A stretch of DNA of 64,000 bases from Cricetomys ansorgei (Eukaryota; Chordata; Mammalia; Rodentia; Nesomyidae): contig JAMJFZ010002500.1 in NCBI GenBank assembly GCA_026225945.1, positions 1,792,501 to 1,856,500 on the forward strand, in the 5' to 3' direction. The position numbers and the translations under genes are program-made. The notes under the pieces are model-generated. The model searched no databases and was not told the DNA's origin. It saw only the letters and a program-made list of their open reading frames with translations. Shown piece after piece: positions 1-10,525 of this stretch (position 1 is the stretch's first letter; each line of letters begins with the position of its first letter).

Positions 1-245
1 CTTTCTTTAAATAAAATTATCATTGACTGTGTACACTTAAAACAAAAACATGATAAAATTCAATTCATTCAGAAAATTCAGCACATCTACACACACAATA
101 CCAGAGTTTCAAAATCAATGCAGTGAACTCTGCAGTTGAGAAGAGAGAAAAATCCACAGCCAAAGTGTGCTTTATTAGAGATTTCAATTATTGTCTCTCA
201 ATAATCAATGGGACAATAGGCATAAAGTTGTAATAGATGTAGAAG
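1..245 (+). repeat. Old L1 (L1M-type) ORF2 fragment
   Basis: The plus strand resembles the endonuclease-side part of mammalian L1 ORF2. It has a run of Asn/Lys/Ile-type codons, then the region whose reverse complement reads like the familiar 'attattgagag...ttgaaatctc' L1 block. It is truncated at the window edge, has stops in all frames and is not coding. The family call is by remembered consensus; the subfamily is unknown. Confidence 0.5.
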
Positions 246-435
246 AAAAAGAAATGTTAGAGAATAAAAAAAAGCTACAGCCTTTTACTAAACTTTCCTG
301 TTACACATAAAATATCTCATTTTAAAACGGCAGAGTAAACATTAAAAATTCCTTCAAATGTTAATGGAGATTTGCTGAGATAGAACATTTTCCAATATTT
401 AACACCATAGAGATATCTTCAGAAGGTGTTATCAG
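246..435. other. Unassigned AT-rich sequence
   Basis: I see no gene, promoter or recognisable repeat here. It lies between the L1 fragment and the tandem duplication. Confidence 0.5.
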
Positions 436-862
436 GTACTCTTCCTGCTACATTGGGGTCCCTTGACTTTCTCTTATAGCATACCAAGGAACCTCATAGG
501 AAATACCTTCCTTTTGGGGCTCAGAATACTGCTCTCTCTGGATAATAAGAAGGGAGTTCATCTCATTTCTGGGACTACAATCAGAACTCTTCACTTCAGT
601 AGGATTCAATCACGTGCAGTCCAATTTTCACTGTCTTCAGACTGGTCCAGCCTTGACACTCAATAAGGACAGCTTCAAGAGAATGTGTCCTCGGGGATTC
701 TTCCTGATACATCAGGCTACGTAAGAAATACCATCCCTCTTGAGGCTCAGGAGACTGCCCTCTCTGGATAGTGAGAAGGGAGTCCATCTGATTTCCCGGA
801 CCCCGAACACCGCCATTTGCTTCAGCAGCATTCCAGGGAGTGCTGCCGCCATCTTCACTATG
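436..862 (-). repeat. Diverged tandem duplication, unit about 222 bp
   Basis: Two head-to-tail copies are visible. GAAATACC occurs near 502 and again near 724. The blocks around 520-560 (CTCTCTGGATAATAAGAAGG) and 745-780 (CTCTCTGGATAGTGAGAAGG) match at the same 222-226 bp offset, and both units end near a CTTCACT motif. Identity is roughly two thirds by eye. The minus strand is the likely functional direction because a TATA-like motif and YY1-like sites sit at its upstream side. It could be a pair of 5'UTR monomers of a retroelement or an LTR-internal duplication; I do not recognise the family. Confidence 0.55.
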
Positions 863-870
863 CTTTTATA
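845..870 (-). promoter_or_regulatory. TATA-like motif followed by a YY1-like motif
   Basis: On the minus strand TATAAAA (plus 864-870) is followed within 10 bases by AAGATGGCGGC (plus 845-855), which fits the YY1 consensus. A second ATGGCGG lies at plus 808-819. YY1 motifs close to the start are typical of L1 5'UTRs and some ERV LTRs. Promoter activity is an inference from motifs only. Confidence 0.3.
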
Positions 871-1689
871 TTGTGGAAACAAGACATGTGAAACTATCCC
901 TGAGAATGGATTCTCACACAACACCCCTCTTTTGTCCAGGTTCCAGAATCATTGCCAAGAACATGTCTTGGGGTATCTGCAAGTGTGTCCTTGCATTCTC
1001 GTGTGTTGGAGTTGTAGCTGATTGCTGTTGTTTCGAAAGCTTGATGACTTCCTTCAAGATCATGTTCTCAGAAAGCAGAGCTTCCTGCCCCTGCATGGTT
1101 ACATGGACCTGTACACAAAGCCGGATGACCATTGTGAATGAATCTGTAATTGACAAAAACCTGCCCAAATCAGCTGCACAGGATCCCTGGATTATGGGCT
1201 AGCTTATCTGTCTAGCCCTCACCTCTAAGGGCATTAATGTGACATTTACAAGCTCAGCTCTCTAAACTAACTCTAACACTGTAGATACTGTGTTGTAGCA
1301 GTACATCTGCTGTGTAGGCTAATCAAAGAACATAAGGAGGCATTCACATACGTGCAAACTCTGCCAGAGCTCAGCAGAGGGAACCATTGTCATGACCGAT
1401 TCCATACTTGACAGTGGAACCCTACCATATGAGCTCAGGTATTTTTATTGATTCAGAACTCATCAGGTGTAGATCATAAACAATTTAATGCCCTCTCCAG
1501 AAATCCAATCCCTGCAGACAATGAAAAAATGCCAAGGCCATTCACCCAACAGTTCATAAAAACATTTTAAACATAACTAAATATAAACTTCCACAACACT
1601 GTGATTACAGTTGTTGAATCACTGTTCCTAGGTAAAACACAATGTTACAGTCCTGTGAGATCGGAACACAATATTTTCTTCAAGTGGTC
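871..1689. other. Unassigned, no gene seen
   Basis: Open frames of 84-120 codons cross 840-1202 on both strands. They overlap each other and resemble no family I know. The minus-strand frame at 914-1168 reads through what would be the upstream region of the TATA-like motif. I treat these as chance frames. From 1200 to 1690 nothing stands out. Confidence 0.4.
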
Positions 1690-2005
1690 AGTGCACTGAG
1701 GGAGGATCAGATGAAGTTGGGCCAATCTGGAAAATAGGGACTGGCCCCTTTAAGAAAAGCTGCTCTTTGCTCCAGCGATTGTACCCAACCCATCTGTATT
1801 ACCCAAGATATTCCAACTACCACAAAAATGGTAGGCTTGGGGATGAGACCAAGAAATCTAGAGAGTCAGGGGGTGGGAGGGAAGAGGGGTGCTGCAGAAG
1901 CTTATAAAATGTCTGACCCAGAATGCCCTGTGGGTCTCCCATCACTGGAGCTCCTCTTGTCCATTGTTGGGAGCTGAGCTCTCTGTTCTAATAAAGTTGG
2001 ACATT
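1690..2005 (+). repeat. Solo-LTR-like promoter block
   Basis: The order of motifs fits a short retroviral-type LTR: CCAAT at 1722-1726, a TATA-like CTTATAAAAT at 1901-1910 and AATAAA at 1990-1995, about 85 bases after the TATA. An A-rich stretch follows at 2008. I could not fix TG/CA ends or a target-site duplication, so the borders are rough. No family is assigned. Confidence 0.38.
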
Positions 2006-2401
2006 TTAACAACAACAGAAAAAAATAAAACAAACTATTTTTTAAAATTATTAAAATGGCACAAAGTGCATTTTATTATCGTCACAGAATTTAGTTACAA
2101 ATCAGTAGCAGAAAGAGATGCAGAAAATATCTGAGTGTTTGAAACCCAAATACCATACTTGTGGGTCAAAGGAAAAACCCCAAGGAAAATTTAAATGTAG
2201 TACGAAGTATTTAAAATAAAAATAAAACATATCAAACTTTGTGTGCTGCTGAAACAGAGGTTAGGGAAAGTGTAGTGTGCCGACTTTTTATGCGAGACTA
2301 GAGGGATGAGGCAAAATCAGTGTTCCTTCTTTTCACCTTTAAAGGCTAGATAATGGATGATAAACGGAGTGTAGGTAGGCCCACTAAACTCCTGCAAGTA
2401 T
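2006..2401. other. AT-rich, unassigned
   Basis: A-rich simple sequence (2008-2050) and then AT-rich DNA with no gene. Around 2060-2115 there is faint similarity to URR1-type sequence, too weak to call. Confidence 0.4.
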
Positions 2402-2515
2402 TAAAAGTCCATTTTTATTGCCAAGTAATACTCCACAGAACAGAACTATTTCATATATTCGAATTGGATTGTTCTTCTTATGGCTATATTTTGAGAATAC
2501 TAAAGATTTTCCCTA
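2402..2515 (-). repeat. Old L1 3'-region fragment, antisense
   Basis: The stretch resembles the reverse complement of the ORF2 C-terminal/3' region of mammalian L1: 'gccaagtaatactcca', then a block ending 'ggctatattttgagaata'. It is short and diverged. Confidence 0.42.
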
Positions 2516-4810
2516 AGAGTCTAATATAACGACTCTCCAAATTTCCACTCAAGTCGCAGACTCGCACAACAGTGGAAGCAGCTCAGATGCAGTGAGAAGA
2601 CTCTCTGTAGGCTCTGCCATGACTTCAGTCACACAGTGATGAAAATGATGATATGTTTTATTTTTATATGTTAAAATCTTTATTGGAAAAGAATCAGAAT
2701 GTAGCAGCATGTAGGAAATGTCTATTTATTTAAAGTTTTTGAGGACTTACCAAATGCTCTGGTGCTGGTACTGATAGGCCTTTATTGGTTTATTAATACT
2801 GAGATGTTAACATTGAGAACAGAAGGCAAGTTGATTAAATTTAAACTATGAAAGTGAAGATGGTCAGGAATATTTCTAGAGGCAGCAGCATACCGAGTGA
2901 ATTTTCCTGGACATGGTTTTGACTGCATAGCTTCCTTTATGAAACATCAGCCATTCCAGCTCCTTCACATTGCACCCCATGAAGCAGAAATTACTTGTCC
3001 TGTTGCTTATCTTCAGCTACTGGTTTGTGGGCAGCAGTAGATGATACTTTTCCCAGAGAAGACTGTTCTGTGAAAGGAGGGGTAAGCTACAGGTCTGTGG
3101 GTTCTGAGCTCTGGGTCTCACAGGTCTCTATGAAATCGGAAAGTTCTGAGTATGTTTGGATTTGAAAACAGAAGAGGCTGGACAGCCCTGTGGGTCGTAC
3201 ATAATGGGATGTGTGGGCAAGCAAAAGAGTTAAAGGATCAGGTCCAGCTAGTGAAAAGAAGGCTCTTCAAGTCTCTTTGGAGGCAAATGATGTTGGGCAG
3301 AAAGATGAGTTTTCATTTCCGCAGCCAGTGTCTGGTGGCCATCTAACAGGCAGAGAAGCCATAATACATAGCTTATGATACTATAGTGAGTCAGGGAAAA
3401 GGGTTTTATGGGTAAGATGGTATTGTTCTTTGGGAAAGAAAGAGGGATTCATTCCTACATGGCTATAAAGACTCTAGTGAAAGGATGGATTGAAGGCCAT
3501 GGAAGAATTGGTCATGAACTGACAGTGCAGAGAAATTATAAGTTTCTCAAATAGAGGTCAGGTTGTTCATTTCTTTATATACACTTCTGTGCCTATCAAT
3601 CCTGAAATACATACAAAGCCATTAACAAGCCTTGGGAAGAGAGAATGGAAGGATGGGGAGCCAAAGGGGAGGGGGAGGGGATGAAGAAAGCAAGGAGAAA
3701 CAGGCAAAGAATGTCAGCTCTCATGATTCCTTCCTTAGCCCATAAGGCCAGACCTCAGGGGTTCCCTTCTATGATGTAAGGGAACATGACAGTGAAAACG
3801 GAGAAGGCAAGAGGACTGATTTATCCTTTGAGGGAGAAACAAAGTCCTCCAAATCTGGGCTTCTGGTACGGTGAACCATTAGCTAAATCCATCTGTATTC
3901 TGGCTGTTCTCTGATATGAGTGCTTTCAAATGATTCTGGATCTTCTCATTACTGGAATGCAGGCCCTCCAAGGTTGGGATGCAGGCAGTAATGGTATCTT
4001 TTAATAATTAACTACCATTGATTTGTCAGCCAAAGGTCATCCCTTCCTACATTTGAGAATCTCAAACTCTTGGCACCTAAGAACAGAAGTGAAAAATCCT
4101 TCACAAATTATTAATACACTGGAAGCCCCTTGTGCTTCTCACCCTGTATATGTAGATCCTACAAGATCTGAGCTGGATGACTGATGCTCCTGCTAACTGG
4201 TAAGACCCTTGGCACCTTTCCAGGTTGTGGTGCCATCATGCCTGCAGGGTTTCTGGTCTCAGAGTTTGCAGAGGTGGTTGGCTACCTTGGAAAATGTGTG
4301 ACAGAAGGAGAAAAGGAACTGTACATGAAATGATTCTGTGTTTTCTTTCCCTGACATTTCGGAGGGTAAATATTTTTTTCTGCCTTTCTCTTTCTTAAAC
4401 ACACGCAAAAAGAAGTTTTGTTCCCTAGAGAATACATTGATTACTAGGTGAAGTTGGTTCTACAGCTCAAGAAAATTCTGCAGAAATTTAGTTTGTTGTT
4501 GAGCTGTACCTGACTTCTTATTTACCCTCTGGGTGATTTCCTCAGGTCCTTAGTGCAGGGACAGGGGATTGAGCTCATTTGGCCCAGACCTGGGGAACAC
4601 TGATTCCAAAACCACTGAAGCTTTATCTACCCCAGTGCCTGTTGGTGCTGCTTTAGAAGCCTTTCCCTAGGACTTGCTGGGCTCTAAGTCCATGGAGAGG
4701 CCTGGTAAGGAAAATCTACAGCAGGAATGGTTTGTGGTGGCCCATCCCAAACCTGTCCTGGGGAAGGAGTGGGGTACCTATACAATGAGTTCCACAAAAG
4801 CACTTCTACT
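2516..4810. other. Unassigned 2.3-kb stretch
   Basis: I see no exon chain, no long open frame (the largest are 64 and 90 codons) and no repeat I can name. There is a purine-rich patch near 3630-3710. The sequence is richer in GC than its surroundings around 4480-4760, so an unrecognised LTR or old retroelement is possible. Confidence 0.4.
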
Positions 4811-4814
4811 TTTT

Positions 4815-4965
4815 CCTCTTTTTAAGTTGAATTTTTTCTCAGTTAACATACATAATAACAGGCTTCATTATGACAACTTCATACATGTATACCACCCCTT
4901 TCTCCCCCCTTCTCCTTCACACTGGTTCCTTTACTCTTCAAAATGAGCTTCTCTTTATTTTTTTT
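4815..4965 (-). repeat. Rodent L1 3' end, antisense
   Basis: Reads as the reverse complement of a rodent L1 terminus: 'ttcattatgacaacttcata' followed by 'catgtatacc' and a C/T-rich tract (the antisense of the polypurine tract). Confidence 0.5.
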
Positions 4966-5439
4966 TTAAGACCAGCTCTTTGTAAAAAGTAATTAACTAT
5001 CTACAATTCTGTGTCTTGCATGTCCTGGCATTTTAAAATCAGTACAACAGAGTTCACCTCTGAACTCTTAGAGTGAAGTATCTTAATGTCACCAAGCCTT
5101 GTCCAAGTACTGAGAAACAAATGTAACTGGCATTTGAATTGCATCGTTATCAGGATCTTGTCCTTTTACTTCTGGAGCTTCTTTTGTGTTGCTTGTGTTT
5201 CAAGTTGCCTGTTACATTGTTAATTTTTAAATGTCTTGTTGAGCTTGTGAAATGACTGCTCTCCCTCACAGAGGGCTTTTGTATACAGTTATTAAGCTCT
5301 CCATTAATCAGCTCTTTATTACCCAAAGGAGCAGAGAATTAGGGAATAAGCCAAAATATATTTTTGTACATGCAAAGTGGTACCGCAAAGTAAATCTATG
5401 TTCTACAATGCACTTGCAGTGTTTTCTTCTGGGGTTGGA

Positions 5440-5705
5440 ATGATACACGTTCTGTCATTATGAATGGATTCTGGGTTTCTGTATCTGTTGAGATGATGAT
5501 TTGGTTTTTCTTTCATTTCTGTAATTGTGGTGAATTAAGTTGATTGATTTTAAAGTGTTAACCCCAATTTACTTATTCCTGGAAGAAACGCAACATAACT
5601 GTGATGCACTGCCCAGCTTTCACATCGCTGCAGTGTTTGTCGCTGTTCATTTGCTCTTGGGTGATGCTCTGAACAAATAAATCGGGAAAAGTTCCTATGT
5701 TTTTA
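5440..5705 (-). repeat. Old L1 ORF2 fragment, antisense
   Basis: Matches the layout of antisense L1 ORF2 around the 'tctgttgagatgatgatttg' and 'gaattaagttgattgatttt' blocks, the reverse-transcriptase part in sense orientation. It probably extends left to about 5050 in more degraded form. Not coding. Confidence 0.5.
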
Positions 5706-6555
5706 TTCTCCGAAGTTTTAAAAATAAGATTAGCGTTTGAATGTTGATTATCTTGTTAGATATTTCCTTTGTAGAAAAATTTTAACATACATTACTCTCC
5801 CGTTATCCACATGATGTATGTTAAAGACGGGCAAACGGAGCGCACACTGATACCATAAATAGTTCCCAAGTCTATTCTTTCCTCCATGCACATAATACTT
5901 ACTACAAAGTATAACTTATAAATTAGGCACAGGATGAGGTTAACAAGAAATACTGATTCTAAAAAGAAAAAAATATAATATACCATAATAATAGTCAGGT
6001 GAATGGAGTCTTTCTATCAAAATAGTGTATTGTATTACCGTTTCAATTAGAAGAAAACACCTTCTGGATTCTTTGAGGTAAATCTGCATTGTCAATGTCA
6101 TTAATCTTATTGCTTTGGAGTCATTATCAAGTAAGCTAAGAGATACATGAACATAAGCATCAAAATACTCCAGCAATTCAGCTGTTGGCTACGATGTAAC
6201 TACTGAAGGGATAGAATATGCAGTGTGGATATGCTGTACAGGGATGTGTGGGGTTAGGTCTGAAGGAGAGCAAGGGATTAGATCACGTTGCTCAGAATGG
6301 TGCGAAGTTGGAAACATATGAATTGTTTCTTACTGGAACTTATCATCAGATGTTTGAACCATGGGAAAGCAAAAACACAGTAAGTCAAAGTACAGGTAAG
6401 GTGGAAGGTACTGAAAGCATTTGCCTTCTTTAGTATATACTCAGATTTTTGAAGTTTTGCTGGGTTTTGTGAGTTCTGTATTTTAGGTATAAAATTTAAA
6501 ATGCTAATACAAAATTATCTGAATGTCTTATGATTTTTCAACTTTGTTAGATTCT
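5706..6555. other. Unassigned AT-rich sequence
   Basis: Only short open frames (64-78 codons) without recognisable content. No repeat family identified. Confidence 0.45.
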
Positions 6556-6808
6556 GAGGCTGGCAAGATGAATCAGCTGGTCAAGGTGTTTGCTGTGCAA
6601 GCCTGGAGTCCTGAGTTTGATCACTGAAGCTTATGTAAGGTGGAAAGAGAGAACCAGCTCCACAAAATGATATTCTGCCCTCCATGTGTACTTCTTGGCC
6701 CACAATCCCTCCCCCTAACACGCACGCACAAACTCCCCTATCATTCAGGCATATACAAACGTCACCTATCATGCATGCACAAGTGAACACAAATACACAA
6801 TGATAATG

Positions 6809-6843
<35 letters not shown>
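6556..6843 (+). repeat. RSINE1-type SINE with (AAT)n tail
   Basis: A tRNA-derived 5' part ('gaggctggcaagatgaatca', then 'tgctgtgcaagcctggagtc') is followed by the RSINE1-like 'agagagaaccagctccacaa' segment and a CA-rich tail. It ends in a pure AAT/TAA run at 6800-6843, which probably grew from the A-rich tail. Confidence 0.62.
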
Positions 6844-6972
6844 GATTGAGTCATGTTTCTTGTGCTTTGGCTTTCAGTTGACCTAAATAGCAACATTTTA
6901 AACATAGTTAGATTTTCTAAAGAACAAACATTTGGGTTTTTTGTTTGTTTTTTTGTTTTGTTTTGTTTTTTG

Positions 6973-7190
6973 GTTTAAGAGTTATGAATACTTGCTCTCT
7001 TGCAGAAGTCCTGAGTTTGGTTCCCAGAACTCATACTGGGTGGCGCACCTTTTACTCCAGCTCCAGGACATCTGACACCCTCTTCTGGTTCTTGTCGGCA
7101 TGGTACTCATAAGCACATAGCTACACACAGTCACCCATACACACATATATATACAGAACATTAAAAATTAAAAAAATTAAAAATTAAGTT
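6973..7190 (+). repeat. B2 SINE
   Basis: Typical B2 body: 'tggttcccagaactcatac', 'ctccaggacatctgacaccc' and 'tcttctggttcttg', then an 'acacatatata' tail and A-rich end. The first ~20 bases of the consensus are missing or degraded. A (TTTTG)n stretch precedes it at 6932-6972. Confidence 0.75.
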
Positions 7191-7539
7191 TGTGTTTTTT
7201 AGACCAAAAGCCAATGAAAATGTCTCCTTCAAGCCCAGAATGACCACACCAGTTTTTTTTTTTCTCTTTTGCTTTCCATAGGTAGTCAAATGAACTCCTC
7301 TTGCTGCTTTTTTTCCCCCAGTGGTTGAGATAAAGAATGGTATTATGTTTTTATTAGCCTGAGGAAAAGACTATTAAAAGGTCAATATGGTAAATTTAGA
7401 AGCTGATCCTGAATTCCTGTGAATGAGACACTAAAGAGCTGTCTTACTATCTTGAAATTATGCCTTAGTAGTTTTATAGTATAAGAGGCATTTTTAATTT
7501 ACTAAATCAATAATAACAACAGGTTTTCTTTAAAATATA

Positions 7540-7655
7540 TTTATCAGCTATTACATATACAGGGAGGATATTTGGGAGGTTGTATATGGAGGGGAGGAAA
7601 AGGGAGATGATGTAATTATATTATAATCTCAAAAAAATAAAAAAATTTTAATGAA
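7540..7655 (+). repeat. Rodent L1 3' tail
   Basis: A polypurine tract ending in 'gatgatgtaattatattata' and an A-rich terminus is the usual end of rodent L1 3'UTRs. Only the last ~110 bases are present. Confidence 0.52.
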
Positions 7656-7681
7656 TAAGTATATTTAATTGGAAAAAACCT

Positions 7682-7752
7682 TGTATCAGATACTTTTATC
7701 ATTTCTACTACAAAATACAAGGACTTCTTTATTTTGGCTCACATTTCAACAG
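7682..7752. repeat. Left copy of a ~70-bp direct repeat
   Basis: Shares 'gtatcagatacttttatc', 'tctactacaaaatac' and 'ggctcacatttcaa' with 8808-8892. The right copy has about 17 extra bases in the middle. The 'ttggctcacatttcaa' part resembles antisense MaLR-type LTRs, so the two copies may be LTR fragments. Confidence 0.7.
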
Positions 7753-7924
7753 GCCACAAAACCTTGGTTCTATAACCCATCCTCCCTATAGGACCTGTTG
7801 GGAGAGTGGAAGGGCAGAACTCCATGCCAAAGGAGAGAACCCATGCCTGATTCTGCAGGGTAGGCCAGGAACTAGAGTCTGGATAGCCAGGAGATGATTT
7901 CTAACAATATCCTGTTCTACTCAT

Positions 7925-8495
7925 AGATCAGTACCTAATCCAATCTCCGTCAGAGAGGTTTCTGCTAGCAGCTGATGGGAGCAGATGCAGAGACTCAGAG
8001 CCAAACATCCTTCAAAGTTCCAGAAAACTCACAGAAGAGGGGGACATCAGGAGAGCAGGCCCCATGGAGTCAATGGACAAGCACTCTTGGGGTCCCTCCG
8101 AGTCTGAAGCAGAAGCCAGGGAACCTAAAGGATCTCTTAGATATGTTATGTGGTTGTCTGGCTTGGGGTTCTTGCAGAGAGCCTCTAGGCTAGAGTGTAT
8201 GTGGGGGTTCTCCAACACTTTTGCCAGCCCTTGGGACCCATTTCCTCCAGCTGGGTTGTCTGGTCCACCCTGGATGTGAGGACTAGTGCCTGGTCTTGTC
8301 CTCTTTGTTATGCCTGTTTGAGCAGTGACCCTGGGAGGACTGCTCTCTTCAATGAGGAGAAGTGGGGGTTGGGTAGGTGGGGATGGGGAGGATGTATAAT
8401 AAGAGGAGAGGGAGGATGGGGGAGCTGGGAGGAATGGAGGGAGGATAGAAGAGGTGTTGATATGTATTATAGGAAGGAAGAAAAATAATTAAAAA
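7925..8495 (+). repeat. Rodent L1 3'UTR (Lx-like)
   Basis: Begins near 'agctgatgggagcagatgca', a standard block in rodent L1 3'UTRs, passes through 'tcctccagctgggttgtctg', and ends with a G/A-rich polypurine tract (8360-8460) and an A-rich tail near 8490. No ORF2 precedes it, so the copy is 5'-truncated. Open frames here (8012-8488) are incidental. Confidence 0.68.
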
Positions 8496-8807
8496 AAGAA
8501 AATATTCTCAAAGTAGGATTCAAGTTTCTATGAAGGCTTGCTAGGATTCTCTAATAGGCTATAATATGATTATAGAAGTTCATTATTTCTTTGACACTTT
8601 ATTGCATGAAAATGTTTACTTTCATCCATGTTTTTGTGTTATTAGGTTTCATAATGTACAAATCTGTTACCAATTGATAATTATAAATCAAATATGTTTT
8701 TATAGAATTCTAGAGATTGTTTGCTGGGAAGACTGGATAATCTTTTAATTTTTATAAAGTAGTGTTTTATTTCAAATAATAAAATAAAATAAAGCTTAAA
8801 AGATGTT
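8496..8807. other. AT-rich spacer
   Basis: AT-rich DNA with no recognisable element between an L1 tail and the right copy of the direct repeat. Confidence 0.45.
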
Positions 8808-9010
8808 GTATCAGATACTTTTATCCTCTCTTCTACAAAATACATGGCCAGAAGCAAATAAAGGACTTCTTTATGTTGGCTCACATTTCAAGACTGCGTT
8901 CTATCATGGTGGTGGAGGCTCGATGGCTGGAGCATGAGGTATGTGGTCCCATTGCATCCCATCCCATCCACAGCCAGATGTTTGTCTCCTAGGTGACTCT
9001 AGACCCTTGC
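8808..9010 (-). repeat. Right copy of the direct repeat, extending into a MaLR-like LTR
   Basis: The first 85 bases repeat 7682-7752. After 'ggctcacatttcaa' it continues with 'atcatggtggtggaggctc', the antisense layout of ERVL-MaLR LTRs (a tttatt-ggctcaca block, then a catgg-gg block). Family call tentative. Confidence 0.4.
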
Positions 9011-9131
9011 AAGTGCACAGTAAAGATTAATCATTCCAAATAGGGAAGGAAGGCACTTTTCACTGCTCTAGGGATGAAAAGGAGGTGAAAGTAGCATTCC
9101 TTAAAGGACTCTTTGTAGATAGTGTGGTCAT

Positions 9132-9285
9132 GGTCTTTTTTCCTCCCTCCCTTCTTCTCTCTCGTCTTCCTTCTCTCCCCTCACTTCACTTCCTCCTCCT
9201 TCTTTCTCTCTTTCCATCCCCCTCCCCCTTTGCTTCTCTTTTCTTTGTTTTTGATTTTTTGGCTTTTCTTTTTCTTTTCTTTTCA
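9132..9285. repeat. Pyrimidine-rich low-complexity tract
   Basis: About 150 bases of C/T with few purines on the plus strand. Long open frames on both strands (for example the minus frame at 9186-9608) run through it only because stop codons are rare in such sequence. Confidence 0.85.
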
Positions 9286-9412
9286 AGATAAACTTTCATC
9301 CTGTAGCCTAGACTGCTCTGGAATTCCCTATGTATCTTCCTAGACTGAGCTTGCAGCAACCCTCCTAGCTCAGCCTCTCTGGCACTGGGATTGCTGACAT
9401 GTGTCATAATAC
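9286..9412 (-). repeat. Diverged B1-like SINE
   Basis: 'agataaactttcatcctgta', 'ctgctctggaattccctatg' and 'ctggcactgggattgctgac' follow the antisense B1 order at low identity. Probably an old B1 or proto-B1. Confidence 0.52.
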
Positions 9413-9649
9413 TCAGGAAGAGAAATCTTCTCTGGAAGTTGAAGTAGAAATGCTGTTGGATACGTGTGAGCATGGAGTACAAATAGGGAAAAGAATGTAT
9501 ATCAGAACCCAAATCATTAAAAATATCTGGAATGTCAGGACGACACCATTGTCTCCTGGGACCCACTGGTGTAAGCAATGATTCCTTCATCAGTTCAGCC
9601 AGTTCCACCTATTTGGGAGGAACAACTGCCCTCACATTTAATTTCCTTC

Positions 9650-9806
9650 ATTTTGTTTTGGTTTTTTGAGACAAGATTTCTCTGTTGTAGCTCTGGCTGT
9701 CCTGGAACTCACTCTGTAGATCAGATTGGACTTGAACTCACAGAGATCCACCTGCCTCTGCCTCCCAAGTGCTGGAATTAAAGGCATGTGCCACCACTGC
9801 CTGGTC
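9650..9806 (-). repeat. B1 SINE
   Basis: A nearly complete antisense B1: T-rich start, 'gagacaagatttctctgttg', 'ctgtcctggaactcactctg', 'gcctcccaagtgctggaatt' and 'gtgccaccactgcctgg'. It carries the TCTGTTGTAGCTC form (ACAACAGA in sense). Confidence 0.93.
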
Positions 9807-10384
9807 TCAGTCTTACTTTTTAAAAAACAGCATCATTTGACAATAAACTTAATTACTTTAAAGCTAACTTGACAGAAGGGAACCAGCTTGGGCCCAGCTG
9901 TACTCAGAGGACACTGAGACAGAGTCTAGGAACCCACGGTCACTTTGCTTTTTAACCATCACAAGCTCCTCTGTTTAAGAACTGAAGAGTCTGAATAGAG
10001 AGGCTAAGAAGCTAAGTGGTCTAAATTTTTATGAAGCGAGGAGAACCAAAGCCCTGTTGCAGCAAGTGATGATGATGTCTTCGAGACAGGATGAAATCAT
10101 ACTTGAAAGTTGGCTACATACAAAGGTGGTGGCGGGGAAGAGGCAAGAAAAAATGGAATGGATTGGCTTTATTAAAAAAAAAAAACACTACTTATTCCAG
10201 TATATGCTGTCTGCTGGGTTTGTCACCATACCCTTTGCTTTCACCTTTTTTGCCCCTCCCCTTCCCATCAGTCTCCTTCGTGTCTGTAGACAGCTCTTCT
10301 CTTCCTTCATGTCATAAATATATGATTTTATGTCTCTATATAAAGCCTAAGAACCATGACTGGAAGAAAACATCTGATGCTTGT
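9807..10384. other. Unassigned, no gene seen
   Basis: Mixed sequence with short overlapping frames (86 and 108 codons at 10057-10417) without recognisable content. Confidence 0.45.
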
Positions 10385-10487
10385 CTGTTTAAAATGGACT
10401 CAATTCACCTAATATGATCATCTCCAGTTGCATTAATTTTCTGCAAATAACAGCTTAATTCTTCTTTATGACTGGAAATCTTTTACA

Positions 10488-10525
<38 letters not shown>

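Noticed and set aside
840..1202. Overlapping 120- and 84-codon frames on opposite strands
   Set aside because: No motif or family resemblance, and one crosses the putative promoter. Treated as chance.
9186..9608. 140-codon minus-strand open frame rich in Arg/Lys/Glu
   Set aside because: Its basic tail is the translated polypurine strand of a CT-rich tract, and the middle is an old B1.
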